From contig JAHHGX010000065.1 in NCBI GenBank assembly GCA_019359675.1, positions 558,001 to 622,000 of the forward strand: a DNA stretch of 64,000 nt. The letters are read 5' to 3'. The notes beneath the pieces are model-generated. The model was not told the origin of the DNA, made no database searches, and was given only the letters and a program-made list of their open reading frames with translations. The stretch is from Calothrix sp. FI2-JRJ7 (GTDB taxonomy: Bacteria; Cyanobacteriota; Cyanobacteriia; Cyanobacteriales; Nostocaceae). Position numbers and translations under genes: made by a program. Positions 25,672-34,880 of this stretch are shown here, piece by piece. Every line of letters starts with the position of its first letter. The stretch's first letter is position 1.

Positions 25672-25941
25672 TTACAATTGAGGCAGTAACCTATCGTACT
25701 CTGTATGGGAACCAACCCAAAACCAAATAATTGTATCTCCTTCTAATTTCCCAACTGCTCGATAACTTTTATTGATTCGAGCAGAGTAAATAGGTAATTC
25801 TGGATGCACCTTTTTAAAGCGCAAGCTAGGATGGCTTGGATCTTGTTTAAATAGACGGTATGCTTGACGGGTTTGCTCTTTAACTTGTTCAGGTAGATAA
25901 CCAAAGTTGGTGCGAAACTGAGCATTAATACGGGAATTCAC
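25672..25941 (-). CDS. ParE/RelE-like toxin
   Basis: 89 residues. FRTNFGYLPEQVKEQTRQAY (helix 1), DPSHPSLRFKKVH (the strand with conserved Arg-Phe-Lys), YSARINKSYRAVGKLEGDTI and WFWVGSHTEYDRLL give the RelE-fold order. The C-terminal H-x-x-Y-D-R is typical for the chromosomal YoeB/RelE-like toxins. Targets are ribosome-bound mRNA or gyrase; this cannot be decided here. It overlaps its antitoxin gene by 4 bases. Confidence 0.85.
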   Translation of the reverse strand: MNSRINAQFRTNFGYLPEQVKEQTRQAYRLFKQDPSHPSLRFKKVHPELPIYSARINKSYRAVGKLEGDTIIWFWVGSHTEYDRLLPQL

Positions 25942-26156
25942 AATGTGTCTGGGTCTAACTCTTCAGTTTTTCCTGCATAATAATCAGCCGTTGCCTGAGC
26001 AGCAAGGAGAGCAAGTTTATCTTTTGAACGACTAAAAGCTTCATCCCACAGCCTTTCCTCTTCTAGTTCTTCTAAAATCATTGCAGCGATAGCATCTTGC
26101 TCATTAGCAGGCAAGGTTTTGAGTTTGGCTATTGCTTGTTCTAGCAACTCAGTCAT
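25938..26156 (-). CDS. Antitoxin of the ParE/RelE-like pair
   Basis: 72 residues. LLEQAIAKLKTLPANEQDAI is the N-terminal helical motif common in small cyanobacterial and proteobacterial antitoxins, followed by LEELEEERLWDEAFSRSKDK and an acidic tail, the likely toxin wrap. It is the first gene of the pair, with its stop overlapping the toxin start. Confidence 0.82.
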   Translation of the reverse strand: MTELLEQAIAKLKTLPANEQDAIAAMILEELEEERLWDEAFSRSKDKLALLAAQATADYYAGKTEELDPDTL

Positions 26157-26487
26157 ATATTAATTTTATCAGCACAAAAACTATATTATTTATTCAATTT
26201 TACTATAAATATAGTCAATCTGGTACTCCGCATATCATTCATAAAGCGCACATTGTAGAGACGCGATATATCGCGTCTCTACAATTTGTATTTTTTATCA
26301 CTTCTTATCTTTTCTACACATATATACTTATTACTTAACAAAGGCGATATTAGCTAAGTTAGTATATTTTACATTTATTATTCATCAGTGAATTTACTTG
26401 TTGTTAAAATCTTAAAGCTAGAAAAGAAAAATAAGATTAATTGGTATCTTTTAAGACAGCTTTAACTGGAAATTGATAGAGGGGACT
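26157..26487. other. Divergent promoter region between TA pair and phytochrome gene
   Basis: AT-rich, no gene. It contains a perfect 17-bp palindrome at 26252-26285. Both the minus-strand TA operon and the plus-strand phytochrome gene must start here. I see no clear -35/-10 pair with confidence. Confidence 0.6.
26252..26285. repeat. Perfect 34-base palindrome
   Basis: attgtagagacgcgata joined directly to its reverse complement tatcgcgtctctacaat. Such 'gagacgcgat' elements are dispersed repeats in Nostocales; a smaller relative is at 19188. Confidence 0.75.
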
Positions 26488-28794
26488 ATGATGATTAATG
26501 ATACAAGTTTACAGAACGTTAATTTGACGCAATTAAGAGAGGCGCCAATTCATCTCAATACTCAAATTCAGCCGCATGGTGTGCTGATTGTTTTACAAGA
26601 GCCTGAATTAAGCATATTGCAGGTGAGTAGTAATGTGTATACTCACTTTGGGGTAACTGAGTCAGATTTGTTAAAAGGAACGCTTTTTGATTTACTCGAC
26701 CCTTTCCAGGTTGAGCAAATTCAAACTGGGTTGACAGCGGAAAGTCTTGATTATCTAAACCCGACTAAGATTTGGGTGCGGAAAAGAGGTGATGATTATG
26801 CTGTATTTGATGCTGTTTTTCATCGCACGTCGGAAGGTTTTCTGGTTTTAGAGTTAGAACCGACTTTTGCACACGAAAATATTCCGTTTTTAAGTTTTTA
26901 TCATTTAGCGCGTACTTCCATCAATAGGCTTGAGTCTACTACTAATCTTCGCGATTTTTGCCAAATTATTGTGCAGGAGGTTAGAAAGATTACTGGGTTT
27001 GACAGGGTAATGCTGTATAAATTTGACCATGATGGACATGGTTCTGTCATTGGCGAAGAAAAGCTTAGTCATTTGGAGTCATATTTGGGATTACATTATC
27101 CTGAGTCTGATATTCCTAAACCTGCACGTAAATTGTTTGCCTCAAATTGGATTCGGTTGATACCTGATACTCATGCTGAACCCGTAGAAGTTGTACCTGC
27201 AATAAATCCTATTACTGAGTCAGCAGCAAATTTAACGCATTCGGTATTGAGAAGTGCCTCAAAGTGTCACATCGAATATCTACATAATATGGGTGTCGGC
27301 GCCTCGATGACAATATCTCTGATAAAAGACGGTCAGTTATGGGGTCTTATTGCATGTCACCATCAAACACCGAAATATGTTTCTTACGAATTGCGTAAAG
27401 CTTGCGAGTTTTTGGGAAGGGTAATATTTTCGGAAATATCAGCGCACGAAGAAACTCAAGATTATGATTATCGAATGAAACTTACACATATTCAATCTAA
27501 ACTGGTTGAATATATGTCGCAATCAGAAAATTTTGTTGATGGTTTGGTACAGCATCAACCTAATTTACTAGATTTAGCTAACGCACAGGGTGCAGCAGTT
27601 TATTTTGGTGGAAAATATACGTTAATTGGTGAAACTCCCAAAGAAGAAGACTTAAATTATCTTGTTCAATGGCTACAAGCGAACGTCAATGAAGATGTAT
27701 TTTACACCAATTCGCTACCACAGCATTATCCAGATGCAGAAAAGTATAAAAATGTTGCCAGTGGTTTACTAGCGATTCCGATTTCTAAACGTAATTATGT
27801 GCTGTGGTTCCGTCCAGAAGTTATACAAACTGTAAATTGGGGTGGTGACCCAAATAATGCGTTTGAATTAAGTCAAACAGAAGGAGATTTACGCATCAGT
27901 CCACGTAAATCGTTTGAATTGTGGAAACAAACGGTACGGTTGACTTCGTTACCTTGGCAGTTGGTTGAGGTAAAAGCAGCGTTAGAATTACGCAAAGGGA
28001 TTGTTAATATTGTATTGCGGCAAGCTGATGAATTAGCTCAACTTGCGCGTGACTTAGAACTATCTAATGCTGAGTTGAAAAAGTTTGCTTATGTAGCTTC
28101 GCACGATTTGCAAGAACCATTAAATCAAGTGGCAAATTATGTGCAGTTGTTAGAGATGCGCTATAGTAATGAACTTGATGAGGATGCGACTGAGTTTATT
28201 AATTATGCCGTCGAAGGTGTTAGCTTGATGCAAACCTTAATCGATGATGTATTGGCATATTCTAAAGTTGATGTGCAAGCGGTTGAGTTTGAGCTAACAG
28301 ATGCAAATACATCTTTAGAACGTGCGTTAACACATTTACGTCAGCGTACAGCAGAAACCAAAGCAATAATTACGCATGATGATTTGCCGACGGTTATGGC
28401 AGACCGCACCCAGCTAATGCAGTTGTTCCAGAATTTGGTTGGTAATGCCATTAAATTCCACAGTGATGAAACACCCAAAATTCACATTAGTACAACTCGA
28501 CTTGAAGACGAGTGGTTATTCTCGGTGTATGATAACGGTATTGGGATTGATCCGAAATTCAGCGAACGTATCTTTGTAATTTTTCAGCGTCTGCATACGC
28601 GCGATGAGTATCCAGGTACGGGAATGGGACTAGCAATTTGCAAAAAAATCATAGAATGTCACCGAGGACGCATTTGGGTTGAGTCCAAACTCGGAGAAGG
28701 CGCCACTTTTAACTTTACACTTCCGGTTGGAGGACAGCGTAGTGAGCGGAGAGGACGTAAAGTCCAAAACAATATTTTTGGTCGAGGACAATAA
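26488..28794 (+). CDS. Cph1-type phytochrome histidine kinase
   Basis: About 768 residues from ATG ATG at 26488/26491, preceded by GAGGGG. Red/far-red sensor kinase. PAS domain with APIHLNTQIQPHGVL; GAF with the DIP motif (YPESDIPKPARKLF) and the bilin-binding cysteine in SASKCHIEYL (about residue 260, the position used for phycocyanobilin in Cph1); PHY domain with the tongue motif ISPRKSFELWKQ; HisKA (VASHDLQEPLNQVANYV) and HATPase (NGIGIDPKF, GTGMGLAICKK). No N-terminal biliverdin-type Cys, so phycocyanobilin is expected. The next gene, its likely response regulator, overlaps its 3' end by about 53 bases. Confidence 0.92.
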   Translation: MMINDTSLQNVNLTQLREAPIHLNTQIQPHGVLIVLQEPELSILQVSSNVYTHFGVTESDLLKGTLFDLLDPFQVEQIQTGLTAESLDYLNPTKIWVRKRGDDYAVFDAVFHRTSEGFLVLELEPTFAHENIPFLSFYHLARTSINRLESTTNLRDFCQIIVQEVRKITGFDRVMLYKFDHDGHGSVIGEEKLSHLESYLGLHYPESDIPKPARKLFASNWIRLIPDTHAEPVEVVPAINPITESAANLTHSVLRSASKCHIEYLHNMGVGASMTISLIKDGQLWGLIACHHQTPKYVSYELRKACEFLGRVIFSEISAHEETQDYDYRMKLTHIQSKLVEYMSQSENFVDGLVQHQPNLLDLANAQGAAVYFGGKYTLIGETPKEEDLNYLVQWLQANVNEDVFYTNSLPQHYPDAEKYKNVASGLLAIPISKRNYVLWFRPEVIQTVNWGGDPNNAFELSQTEGDLRISPRKSFELWKQTVRLTSLPWQLVEVKAALELRKGIVNIVLRQADELAQLARDLELSNAELKKFAYVASHDLQEPLNQVANYVQLLEMRYSNELDEDATEFINYAVEGVSLMQTLIDDVLAYSKVDVQAVEFELTDANTSLERALTHLRQRTAETKAIITHDDLPTVMADRTQLMQLFQNLVGNAIKFHSDETPKIHISTTRLEDEWLFSVYDNGIGIDPKFSERIFVIFQRLHTRDEYPGTGMGLAICKKIIECHRGRIWVESKLGEGATFNFTLPVGGQRSERRGRKVQNNIFGRGQ

Positions 28795-29185
28795 AGCTGA
28801 TATTCGTCTTATCCAAGAAGTATTGAAAACCAGTGTACTTCCTCACCAAGTCATCATTGCTCGTGATGGCGTCGATGCGATGGCGTATTTAAATCAGGAA
28901 GGTGAGTATAAAGATGCACTACGTCCAGATTTAATATTGCTTGACTTGAATTTGCCTAGGAAAGATGGACGTGAGGTACTAGCGGAGATTAAGACTGACC
29001 CCAAATTACGTCGTATACCTGTGATAGTACTGACGACATCTAGTAATGAGGAGGATATTTATCACAGCTACGATTTACACGTAAATTGCTACATCACTAA
29101 ATCTCGGAACCTTAGCCAACTTTTTCAAATTGTCAAAATAATTGAGGATTTTTGGCTGTCTGTGGTGACTTTGCCCCTTGAGTAA
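28742..29185 (+). CDS. Rcp1-like response regulator, phytochrome partner
   Basis: I start it at GTG 28742 (…GEDVKSKTIFLVEDNKAD), inside the end of the kinase gene, rather than the longer frame from 28679 which reads through kinase sequence. About 147 residues: receiver domain with LVEDNKADIRLIQEVL, DLILLDLNLPRKDGREVL (phospho-Asp) and LTTSSNEEDI, and the Rcp-type ending CYITKSRNLSQLFQIVKIIEDFW. Single domain with no output. Overlap with the kinase gene implies coupled translation and a kinase-regulator pair as in Cph1/Rcp1. Confidence 0.9.
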   Translation: MSGEDVKSKTIFLVEDNKADIRLIQEVLKTSVLPHQVIIARDGVDAMAYLNQEGEYKDALRPDLILLDLNLPRKDGREVLAEIKTDPKLRRIPVIVLTTSSNEEDIYHSYDLHVNCYITKSRNLSQLFQIVKIIEDFWLSVVTLPLE

Positions 29186-29188
29186 AAA

Positions 29189-29275
29189 GTTAGGAGTTAG
29201 GAGTTAAGAGGCGCGGAGTTAAGAATTGTAACTCATAACTCATAACTCATAACTCATAACTATTCACTCCTCACT
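29189..29275. repeat. Heptamer repeats (ataactc) downstream of the phytochrome pair
   Basis: gttaggagttaggagttaag at one side and four copies of ataactc at the other can pair into a long imperfect stem. It separates the regulator from the next kinase gene. Confidence 0.8.
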
Positions 29276-29286
29276 CTTTATTGCTT

Positions 29287-30474
29287 ATGGTTGAAAACTT
29301 GGTCAAAATCTTGTTAATTGAAGACAGCTTGGCAGAAGCTAGGTTGTTACAAGAGTTGCTGACTGGCGCCACACATAAATCTTTGGAGTTTTCGTTATTA
29401 CATGTAAAACGTTTAGGAGATGGGCTACGCGAGTTAAGTCAATGTCAAATTACTGATATTAAATGTCCATTTGATGTAGTTTTACTCGATTTAACGCTTC
29501 CCGATAGCTATGGACTAGCTTCGCTCCCACCTTTGATTAATTTGGCGCCAAGTTTACCAATTGTTGTGTTAACTAATACTAACGATGAAGAATTAGCTTT
29601 AGATGCGGTGCGACAAGGCGCCCAAGATTATTTAGTTAAGCGTCAAATAAACGGCGCCATGTTGTTACGTTCTTTGAGGTATGCTATCGAGCGGAAACAT
29701 GCGTTAGAAAATTTACGTACAGTTAACCACACGTTAGAAATGCGTGTGGAAGAATATACTGCCGAATTAATTAAAAAACAAGAAATCAACGAGTTCAAAA
29801 GCGAATTTGTCTCAATGCTATCTCATGACATTCGCAATCCACTTAATACAATATTACTTGCCGCAGGATTACTACAGAACAACGAAGCTAGATTATCACC
29901 AGAGAAAAAGCACTTACACTTTCAGTTGATACGTTCTGCGATTAAAAATATGGCGCAGCTTTTAGACGAAGCGTCATTTATCGGTAAAGCTGATGCTGGA
30001 AAAGTTCATTGTGAATTAGACGAAATTAATTTAGAAACATTTTGCCGTCAACTCATCTCAGAAGCACATCTAACAATCAGCGAAAAACACCTTAATGTTA
30101 TATATGAAACTAGTGGCGCCTACAATACCGGGTTATGGGATGAAACTTTGCTGAGACATATTTTAGGTAATCTACTTAATAACGCAATTAAGTATTCGCA
30201 CGAAGGTGGAGATATTCGTTTTGAGTTATTTAGCGATATACATCAAGTCACTTTTAAAATACAAGACTCTGGTATTGGTATACCACACGAAGATTTGCCT
30301 AAACTTTTTCATCCTTTCCACCGCGCAGAAAATGTTGGCGCCATACCTGGTACAGGGTTAGGATTATCAATAGTAAATAAATGCGTTGATGCTCATGGTG
30401 GTCAAATATCAGTTTCGAGTCAGCTAGACATAGGTACTACTTTTACTGTAGTTTTGCCTTTAGCTAATGAGTGA
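29287..30474 (+). CDS. REC-histidine kinase hybrid
   Basis: Start at ATG 29287 (MVENLVKILLIEDSLAEARL). About 395 residues: receiver domain first (FDVVLLDLTLPDSYGLASLP, phospho-Asp; DYLVKRQ), a coiled-coil linker, HisKA (MLSHDIRNPLNTILLAAGLL) and HATPase (NNAIKYSHEGG, DSGIGIPHEDL, GTGLGLSIVNK). Receiver-first kinases of this layout often take phosphate from another kinase. Placed about 100 bases after the phytochrome-regulator pair on the same strand, it may receive signal from it; that is inference. Confidence 0.9.
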   Translation: MVENLVKILLIEDSLAEARLLQELLTGATHKSLEFSLLHVKRLGDGLRELSQCQITDIKCPFDVVLLDLTLPDSYGLASLPPLINLAPSLPIVVLTNTNDEELALDAVRQGAQDYLVKRQINGAMLLRSLRYAIERKHALENLRTVNHTLEMRVEEYTAELIKKQEINEFKSEFVSMLSHDIRNPLNTILLAAGLLQNNEARLSPEKKHLHFQLIRSAIKNMAQLLDEASFIGKADAGKVHCELDEINLETFCRQLISEAHLTISEKHLNVIYETSGAYNTGLWDETLLRHILGNLLNNAIKYSHEGGDIRFELFSDIHQVTFKIQDSGIGIPHEDLPKLFHPFHRAENVGAIPGTGLGLSIVNKCVDAHGGQISVSSQLDIGTTFTVVLPLANE

Positions 30475-30482
30475 TTTAGTAT

Positions 30483-30499
30483 GGTGGGCAGTGCCCACC
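30483..30499. terminator. Small hairpin after the REC-kinase gene
   Basis: GGTGGGCA-g-TGCCCACC, an 8-bp stem 9 bases after the stop. It lacks a T-tract. Confidence 0.35.
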
Positions 30500-30555
30500 T
30501 TACCCTTATTCAGTATTTAGATGCCCATCCTAAAAAAAAATTTATAAATTGTTAT

Positions 30556-30864
30556 TTAACTTCTAACTAATCTTTCTTCTCCACCTGATGCAATCATTTC
30601 AAAGTGATTATCTAAATCAATAAAAAGGTGCCAATAATCTTGACCTGTTAACTTTGATAATCTATTAATTACTTCCTCTTCTAACTTAGCCTCGCGCTTT
30701 CCTTTCCACAGCTTATCAGATAAAGCTACTAATAATTCTTCGAGTGAACACTCCATCGCTTCCCACCTCGCATGTGAACGGCAACATCTAGCTAAACTTG
30801 GTTCAACGCCACTTTTAATTAAAAGACTTTCACCCTCAGCTTCATGCGTAAAGACAGAATATAC
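30556..30864 (-). pseudogene. HD-type phosphohydrolase gene remnant
   Basis: The frame is open without a good start from 30864 to the stop at 30556. It reads THEAEGESLLIKSGVEPSLA, RCCRSHARWEAMECSLEELL, VALSDKLWKGKREAKLEEEV and so on: the C-terminal two-thirds of a HD-domain protein in which H-E-x-G and ALSDKLWKG carry metal-binding residues. The first half with the HD pair is absent, and a TGA (30865-30867) precedes the open part. An ATG at 30756 would give a 66-residue piece. I regard it as a decayed gene. Confidence 0.55.
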
Positions 30865-31188
30865 TCAGTCGCTACATTTACGTAATTTTTCACAAATCAT
30901 GTAAGACTGCTGTATTAATGTTCAGTATTAGTCTAAATAGAAGGTCGTAGCTGGTAAAGCACACTATCAACGAGAAATAAGAAAGTCCTTTAAACTCAAA
31001 TAAATTGGTTTACTATTAAAACAATTGTCAAAAATATTACTCTAAAAGTAGAGGATATATAGAGGTAAGAGTTTAGAGAGTTATATATTGGCGCCTACCA
31101 GGCAAAATTTATGACAAAGACTACAACTATAATATTTAATGTCATAGCATATGGCTAAGGAACCACCACTACACAGAAGCGCTCTTCA
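30865..31188. other. AT-rich spacer without a clear gene
   Basis: I see no coding signal, RNA or strong repeat here apart from one GGCGCC at 31092. Confidence 0.5.
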
Positions 31189-31371
31189 ATGTTAACCTTA
31201 AATTTTAAGCAAGAAGACTATTTTAGTATGGTTACTATTATTGACTCTCAAAGCGGTTTAAGCGAGATTGGCGCCGATAGATTTGCTAGAGAAAAAGCTG
31301 CGTTTGCTTTCTTGGATGGAGCGCTATTACACAAAATCACAAAAGTTCACGGGGAATATTGGAAATTTTAG
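31189..31371 (+). CDS. Short unidentified frame, possibly a frameshifted remnant
   Basis: 60 codons from ATG 31189, or from ATG 31228 (MVTIIDSQSGLSEIGADRFA, REKAAFAFLDGALL). The part from 31228 looks protein-like. After the stop a different frame continues with EILAGDANRVVCGAAKEKLL, which also looks protein-like, so a single-base shift near 31355 may have split one gene. I do not recognise the family. Confidence 0.35.
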   Translation: MLTLNFKQEDYFSMVTIIDSQSGLSEIGADRFAREKAAFAFLDGALLHKITKVHGEYWKF

Positions 31372-31424
31372 CTGGTGATGCTAACCGTGTTGTGTGTGGA
31401 GCTGCAAAGGAAAAGTTGTTGAAT

Positions 31425-31545
31425 TTTGATCCCCCCAACCCCCCTTATTAAGGGGGGCTTTAATTCTTAATTTTCTTTTTTATTAAGAAACCTTAAATAT
31501 TACTCTTGTCCCCCCCGAATTCAGGTTCTTGTTAGGGGGGATTTT
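31425..31545. repeat. 'CCCCCC' repeat pair, copy 1
   Basis: ccccccaaccccccttatta then aaggggggct, and about 60 bases later cccccccgaattc … ggggggat. The same element is at 38517 and 48413. Confidence 0.7.
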
Positions 31546-32179
31546 AAATTTTCTCAAATACCACACGGTATACTGGTTCACCTTTGCTTTGTGTTGAAAT
31601 TTCCCTTTCGGTTGGAACTGGTAATGGATTTTCTGCTAACCATTCTCCGGTTCCTTGAATTTTAAATGCTGGGTTTTCTAAAAACCTCGCGCGCATTTCT
31701 TCGGCAACAAATTCAATATCTGATTGTAAAAATACAATACCCGATGGTGCCATAAACTCGGCTAATTCTGTGACTAGTTCAGGTTGAACTACACGTCTTT
31801 TGGCGTGACGATTTTTAAACCAGGGGTCGGGAAATTGAATTGAGACTCGCTGTAATACGCCTGGAGGTAGTGTAGATAATAATGGTTTGAGTGAATTATT
31901 GGCGTTGCAAAATAAATAATGTACGTTGGTTAAGTTTAATTCTGAGCGTGTGATGTTCGCATCTTCTACTAATGGTTTGCGAATTTCTAAACCTAAAAAA
32001 TTCCAGTCCGGTTGGAGTGGCGCCATTTGTAATATAAATCTTCCACGCGCACAACCTATATCTAAGTGTAAAGGTTGATTAAGTTTGGTGTAGATTTGTT
32101 CCCATTGAATTGGGTTTGTTGGTGCTAGGTACTTGTATGATAGCGGATTGACGTGCTGCCGAACTCTGACGCGAGCCAT
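31544..32179 (-). CDS. trmB: tRNA (guanine-N7-)-methyltransferase
   Basis: 211 residues. Methylates G46 in the variable loop of tRNAs using SAM. SAM-binding motif LDIGCARGRFILQMA (about residue 40), FLGLEIRKPLV, and the family signature FPDPWFKNRHAKRRVVQ (about residue 116) with the catalytic-site Asp and basic patch. Full length. Its 3' end touches the repeat at 31425-31545. Divergent from the phosphoesterase gene. Confidence 0.95.
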   Translation of the reverse strand: MARVRVRQHVNPLSYKYLAPTNPIQWEQIYTKLNQPLHLDIGCARGRFILQMAPLQPDWNFLGLEIRKPLVEDANITRSELNLTNVHYLFCNANNSLKPLLSTLPPGVLQRVSIQFPDPWFKNRHAKRRVVQPELVTELAEFMAPSGIVFLQSDIEFVAEEMRARFLENPAFKIQGTGEWLAENPLPVPTEREISTQSKGEPVYRVVFEKI

Positions 32180-32260
32180 ATTGTTAAACGTTATACTTTT
32201 TGATAATGACTATTTTTTTGGCTTTTTTTACACCGTTACTTTAAAATTACCCTTAGTTCA

Positions 32261-33358
32261 ATGATTCCGAACTTTCGTTTTGCTGTAGTCAGCGATTTGC
32301 ATATCGCACTTCCTCATACTATTTGGGATCACCCTAGTCGGTTTCATTTGGTTGAGGTGAGTATTCCCGCTTTTGAAAGTGTACTTGAACATTTGATGCA
32401 AATCGATTTAGATTTTATTCTGTTGCCTGGTGATTTAACTCAACATGGCGAACCTGATAATCATAACTGGTTGCAGCAACGTTTGGCTAAGTTACCAATT
32501 CAAGCTTATGTAATTCCTGGTAATCATGACGTTCCTGTTCTGGAAGCAAATAGTCAATCGATTGCTTTTAAGGATTTTCCCAAGTATTACCGTAAGTTTG
32601 GTTACGAGAACGACGAACTATATTATACTCGTTTGATTTTACCAGGTGTACGGTTGGTTGCTCTTAATTCTAATGCTTTTAATGAACAAGGAAATCTGAT
32701 TGGGCGCCTAATTCCACAACAATTACAGTGGTTAGACAAAGTGTTGGCTGATGCTAAAGATGAACTTGTGTTAGTAATGATACATCATAATGTGGTGGAA
32801 CATTTACCTAATCAAGCGCGCCACCCAATGGCTAATCGCTATATGCTGGAGAATGCAAGCGAGTTATTACAAGTGTTACAGCGTTATCAAGTTAAGCTTG
32901 TTTTCACTGGGCATTTACATGTTCAAGATATTGCCGAGGAAAACGGAGTATATGATATCACTACTGGTTCATTGGTAAGTTATCCACATCCTTATAGAAT
33001 ATTTGAGTATCGACAGGATGAATTGGGAAATAGTCGATTACAGGTTTTATCGTATCGCGTTGAGTCAGTACCTGAATTTCCTAATTTACAATCTTATTCA
33101 CGCACTTGGATGGGCGACCGTAGTTTTTCCTTTCTCGTTAAGCTGTTAACGTTGCCACCTTTAAGTTTACCTGTAAGTAAAGCTGAAGAGTTGGCGCCAA
33201 CTTTACGCGATTTTTGGGCGTCGATCGCTGACGGTGATGCTGTGTTTGATTATCCGCAATTTCCAAAAGAGGTTAGTAGTTATTTTCAGAAGTATGGTGC
33301 TGTAACACAAAATGGTCATCCCGCGTTGATTGACAACAATATTTCATTATTGTTGTAA
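32261..33358 (+). CDS. Calcineurin-like metallophosphoesterase
   Basis: 365 residues. All five metal-site motifs are visible: SDLH near residue 11, LLPGDLTQHGEPDN, VIPGNHD, VLVMIHHNV and FTGHLHVQD. This is the dinuclear metal site of the calcineurin superfamily, closest in layout to CpdA/Icc-type cyclic nucleotide or nucleotide phosphodiesterases, with an additional C-terminal part of about 120 residues. Substrate is not evident. Convergent with the FIST gene, only 7 bases between the stops. Confidence 0.88.
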   Translation: MIPNFRFAVVSDLHIALPHTIWDHPSRFHLVEVSIPAFESVLEHLMQIDLDFILLPGDLTQHGEPDNHNWLQQRLAKLPIQAYVIPGNHDVPVLEANSQSIAFKDFPKYYRKFGYENDELYYTRLILPGVRLVALNSNAFNEQGNLIGRLIPQQLQWLDKVLADAKDELVLVMIHHNVVEHLPNQARHPMANRYMLENASELLQVLQRYQVKLVFTGHLHVQDIAEENGVYDITTGSLVSYPHPYRIFEYRQDELGNSRLQVLSYRVESVPEFPNLQSYSRTWMGDRSFSFLVKLLTLPPLSLPVSKAEELAPTLRDFWASIADGDAVFDYPQFPKEVSSYFQKYGAVTQNGHPALIDNNISLLL

Positions 33359-33365
33359 TACGTTA

Positions 33366-34574
33366 TTACAATTGGCGGCAGATGCCAAAGACGGATGTGA
33401 AAGCGTGGAGAAATGTTCTGCCTTTAACGGGGCCAATTTCGCCACCGCAGAAAAATCCGCTTAAGGGTATGTTGTGGAGGTAGCGTTGGAATAAGTGCGA
33501 GTCAAAGTTAGGTTGACCGTATAGTCCTTCACCTCTTCCTAAACAAGAAAACATTAAGGCGCCTACGGGAGTTTCTTGTCCAAAATGCTCTTTTTGATAG
33601 CTTTGTAGAAATAATTCTAGGTCTTCAGCACTGGTTTGGGCGTCACGAATATGAAATTGTAAGCGCTGTCCTGGACGCACTACATCTCCAATCGCAATGG
33701 CGCCTGCTGAGGGGTCTACGCCAAGGATGCTACGTATCAAAAAGTCGCCTTGCTGTAAATTTTGTTTAAATTCATCCATTGCGACCCCCACAAATAACCA
33801 GTTCTGCGCTAGCATCTTTTCTTCTTCGCTAAGGTCAGCAACTAAGTCACGCAACACTGCGAGGGGCACTTTGTCGTTGAGTTCAAGGATAATATTGCGG
33901 TCGCCTCTGGTTACTTGTAGCGGTTCGCCAATCGGTCGGCATCCTTGGGCGACTATTGTATCCACAACAATATTGCCACTCAAAGCTACCCCTACCAAAC
34001 CATCACGGTGCATTTTGCCGTTGTAAAACAAAGCAACTCGGCTGCCAAACCCACCACTACCACTCGCTTGACCACCTAATGTCACCGAACCAGGATAACC
34101 AAAATCTAGTCCTTGCAGTAAATCATTAACACCCGTTGAGAATGTTCCGGAAAACAAAATAAATTTTGGGACTGGGTTTGCGGGTACACCAATAAAATCA
34201 ACCCAAGCATCTGGCGAACTATCTAAATCGGGTAACTCGTCCAGGGTAATATGAAATGCCTCGACGTTAACATCTGGTAAGTAGGCTAAAGTTAACGCGA
34301 GCGCAGGTTCCGCTTCGAGTTCCTGTGTTTGATTTTGAGCATTTGTACCAACTATTCCACCACCACTGCAACCTACCAACACAGGTACAGAAAGCTTTTC
34401 TGCCAATAACGGTAATAACCTTGAATACTCGCTTGTAAATGCACTGGATATAAATACCAGTCCTAAATGAGGTTCGTGCGTTAACTGCGAAGTGGCTTTC
34501 TCAACTACTTCGTTAACAGCAGCTTCTAATGAAGGACGGGTTGATAGGGCATTCGCCCATTGCATTCGTACCAT
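33366..34574 (-). CDS. FIST-domain sensory protein
   Basis: 402 residues. FIST N domain (residues about 25-225: LVGCSGGGIVGTNAQ, LGGQASGSGGFGSRVALFYNG) followed by FIST C (VPLAVLRDLVADLSEEE, LEDLELFLQSYQ, MFSCLGRGEGLYGQPNFDSH, PLSGFFCGGEIGPVKG). FIST proteins are thought to bind small ligands such as amino acids and feed two-component or similar pathways. The start is ATG 34574 (MVRMQWANAL) or the ATG 9 bases further in. No partner kinase is adjacent. Confidence 0.9.
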   Translation of the reverse strand: MVRMQWANALSTRPSLEAAVNEVVEKATSQLTHEPHLGLVFISSAFTSEYSRLLPLLAEKLSVPVLVGCSGGGIVGTNAQNQTQELEAEPALALTLAYLPDVNVEAFHITLDELPDLDSSPDAWVDFIGVPANPVPKFILFSGTFSTGVNDLLQGLDFGYPGSVTLGGQASGSGGFGSRVALFYNGKMHRDGLVGVALSGNIVVDTIVAQGCRPIGEPLQVTRGDRNIILELNDKVPLAVLRDLVADLSEEEKMLAQNWLFVGVAMDEFKQNLQQGDFLIRSILGVDPSAGAIAIGDVVRPGQRLQFHIRDAQTSAEDLELFLQSYQKEHFGQETPVGALMFSCLGRGEGLYGQPNFDSHLFQRYLHNIPLSGFFCGGEIGPVKGRTFLHAFTSVFGICRQL

Positions 34575-34880
34575 GAGTTTGTGTGGGGCTTCGGTTTAAG
34601 CGTGGTGTTTACCTAATCTTAGACTAAGCGTAATTGTATATTTGGGTTTTACAGTAAAAATTATTCGCCTAAATCTTAAAAAATCAATAAGGATATCCAG
34701 AATTGGTACGAGTTATCGTGTATTGATAGTATTGAGATGTAAAGTATAGGAATATATACCCAGACGTAGCGTCCACTCGCTAAAATGGTGTTTACATCAA
34801 CCTAGAATGTGTTTTTTCCATCAAAACCATACTGGTACAATCAGAAATAATCTGTTTGACAATCATTTAAGGTAATACCA
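34575..34880. other. cp12 upstream region
   Basis: No gene. AT-rich, with the FIST gene promoter at the left and the cp12 promoter at the right. The only clear element is the ribosome binding site AAGG (34870) before cp12. Confidence 0.5.

Noticed and set aside
28679-28741. Longer start for the Rcp-like regulator
   Set aside because: The extra residues are a frame-shifted reading of the kinase's HATPase end; the GTG at 28742 gives the normal receiver N-terminus.
29189-29275. Possible CRISPR array from evenly spaced ataactc repeats
   Set aside because: The units are 7 bases with no spacers; this is the usual heptamer repeat family. No cas genes or CRISPR seen in the window.
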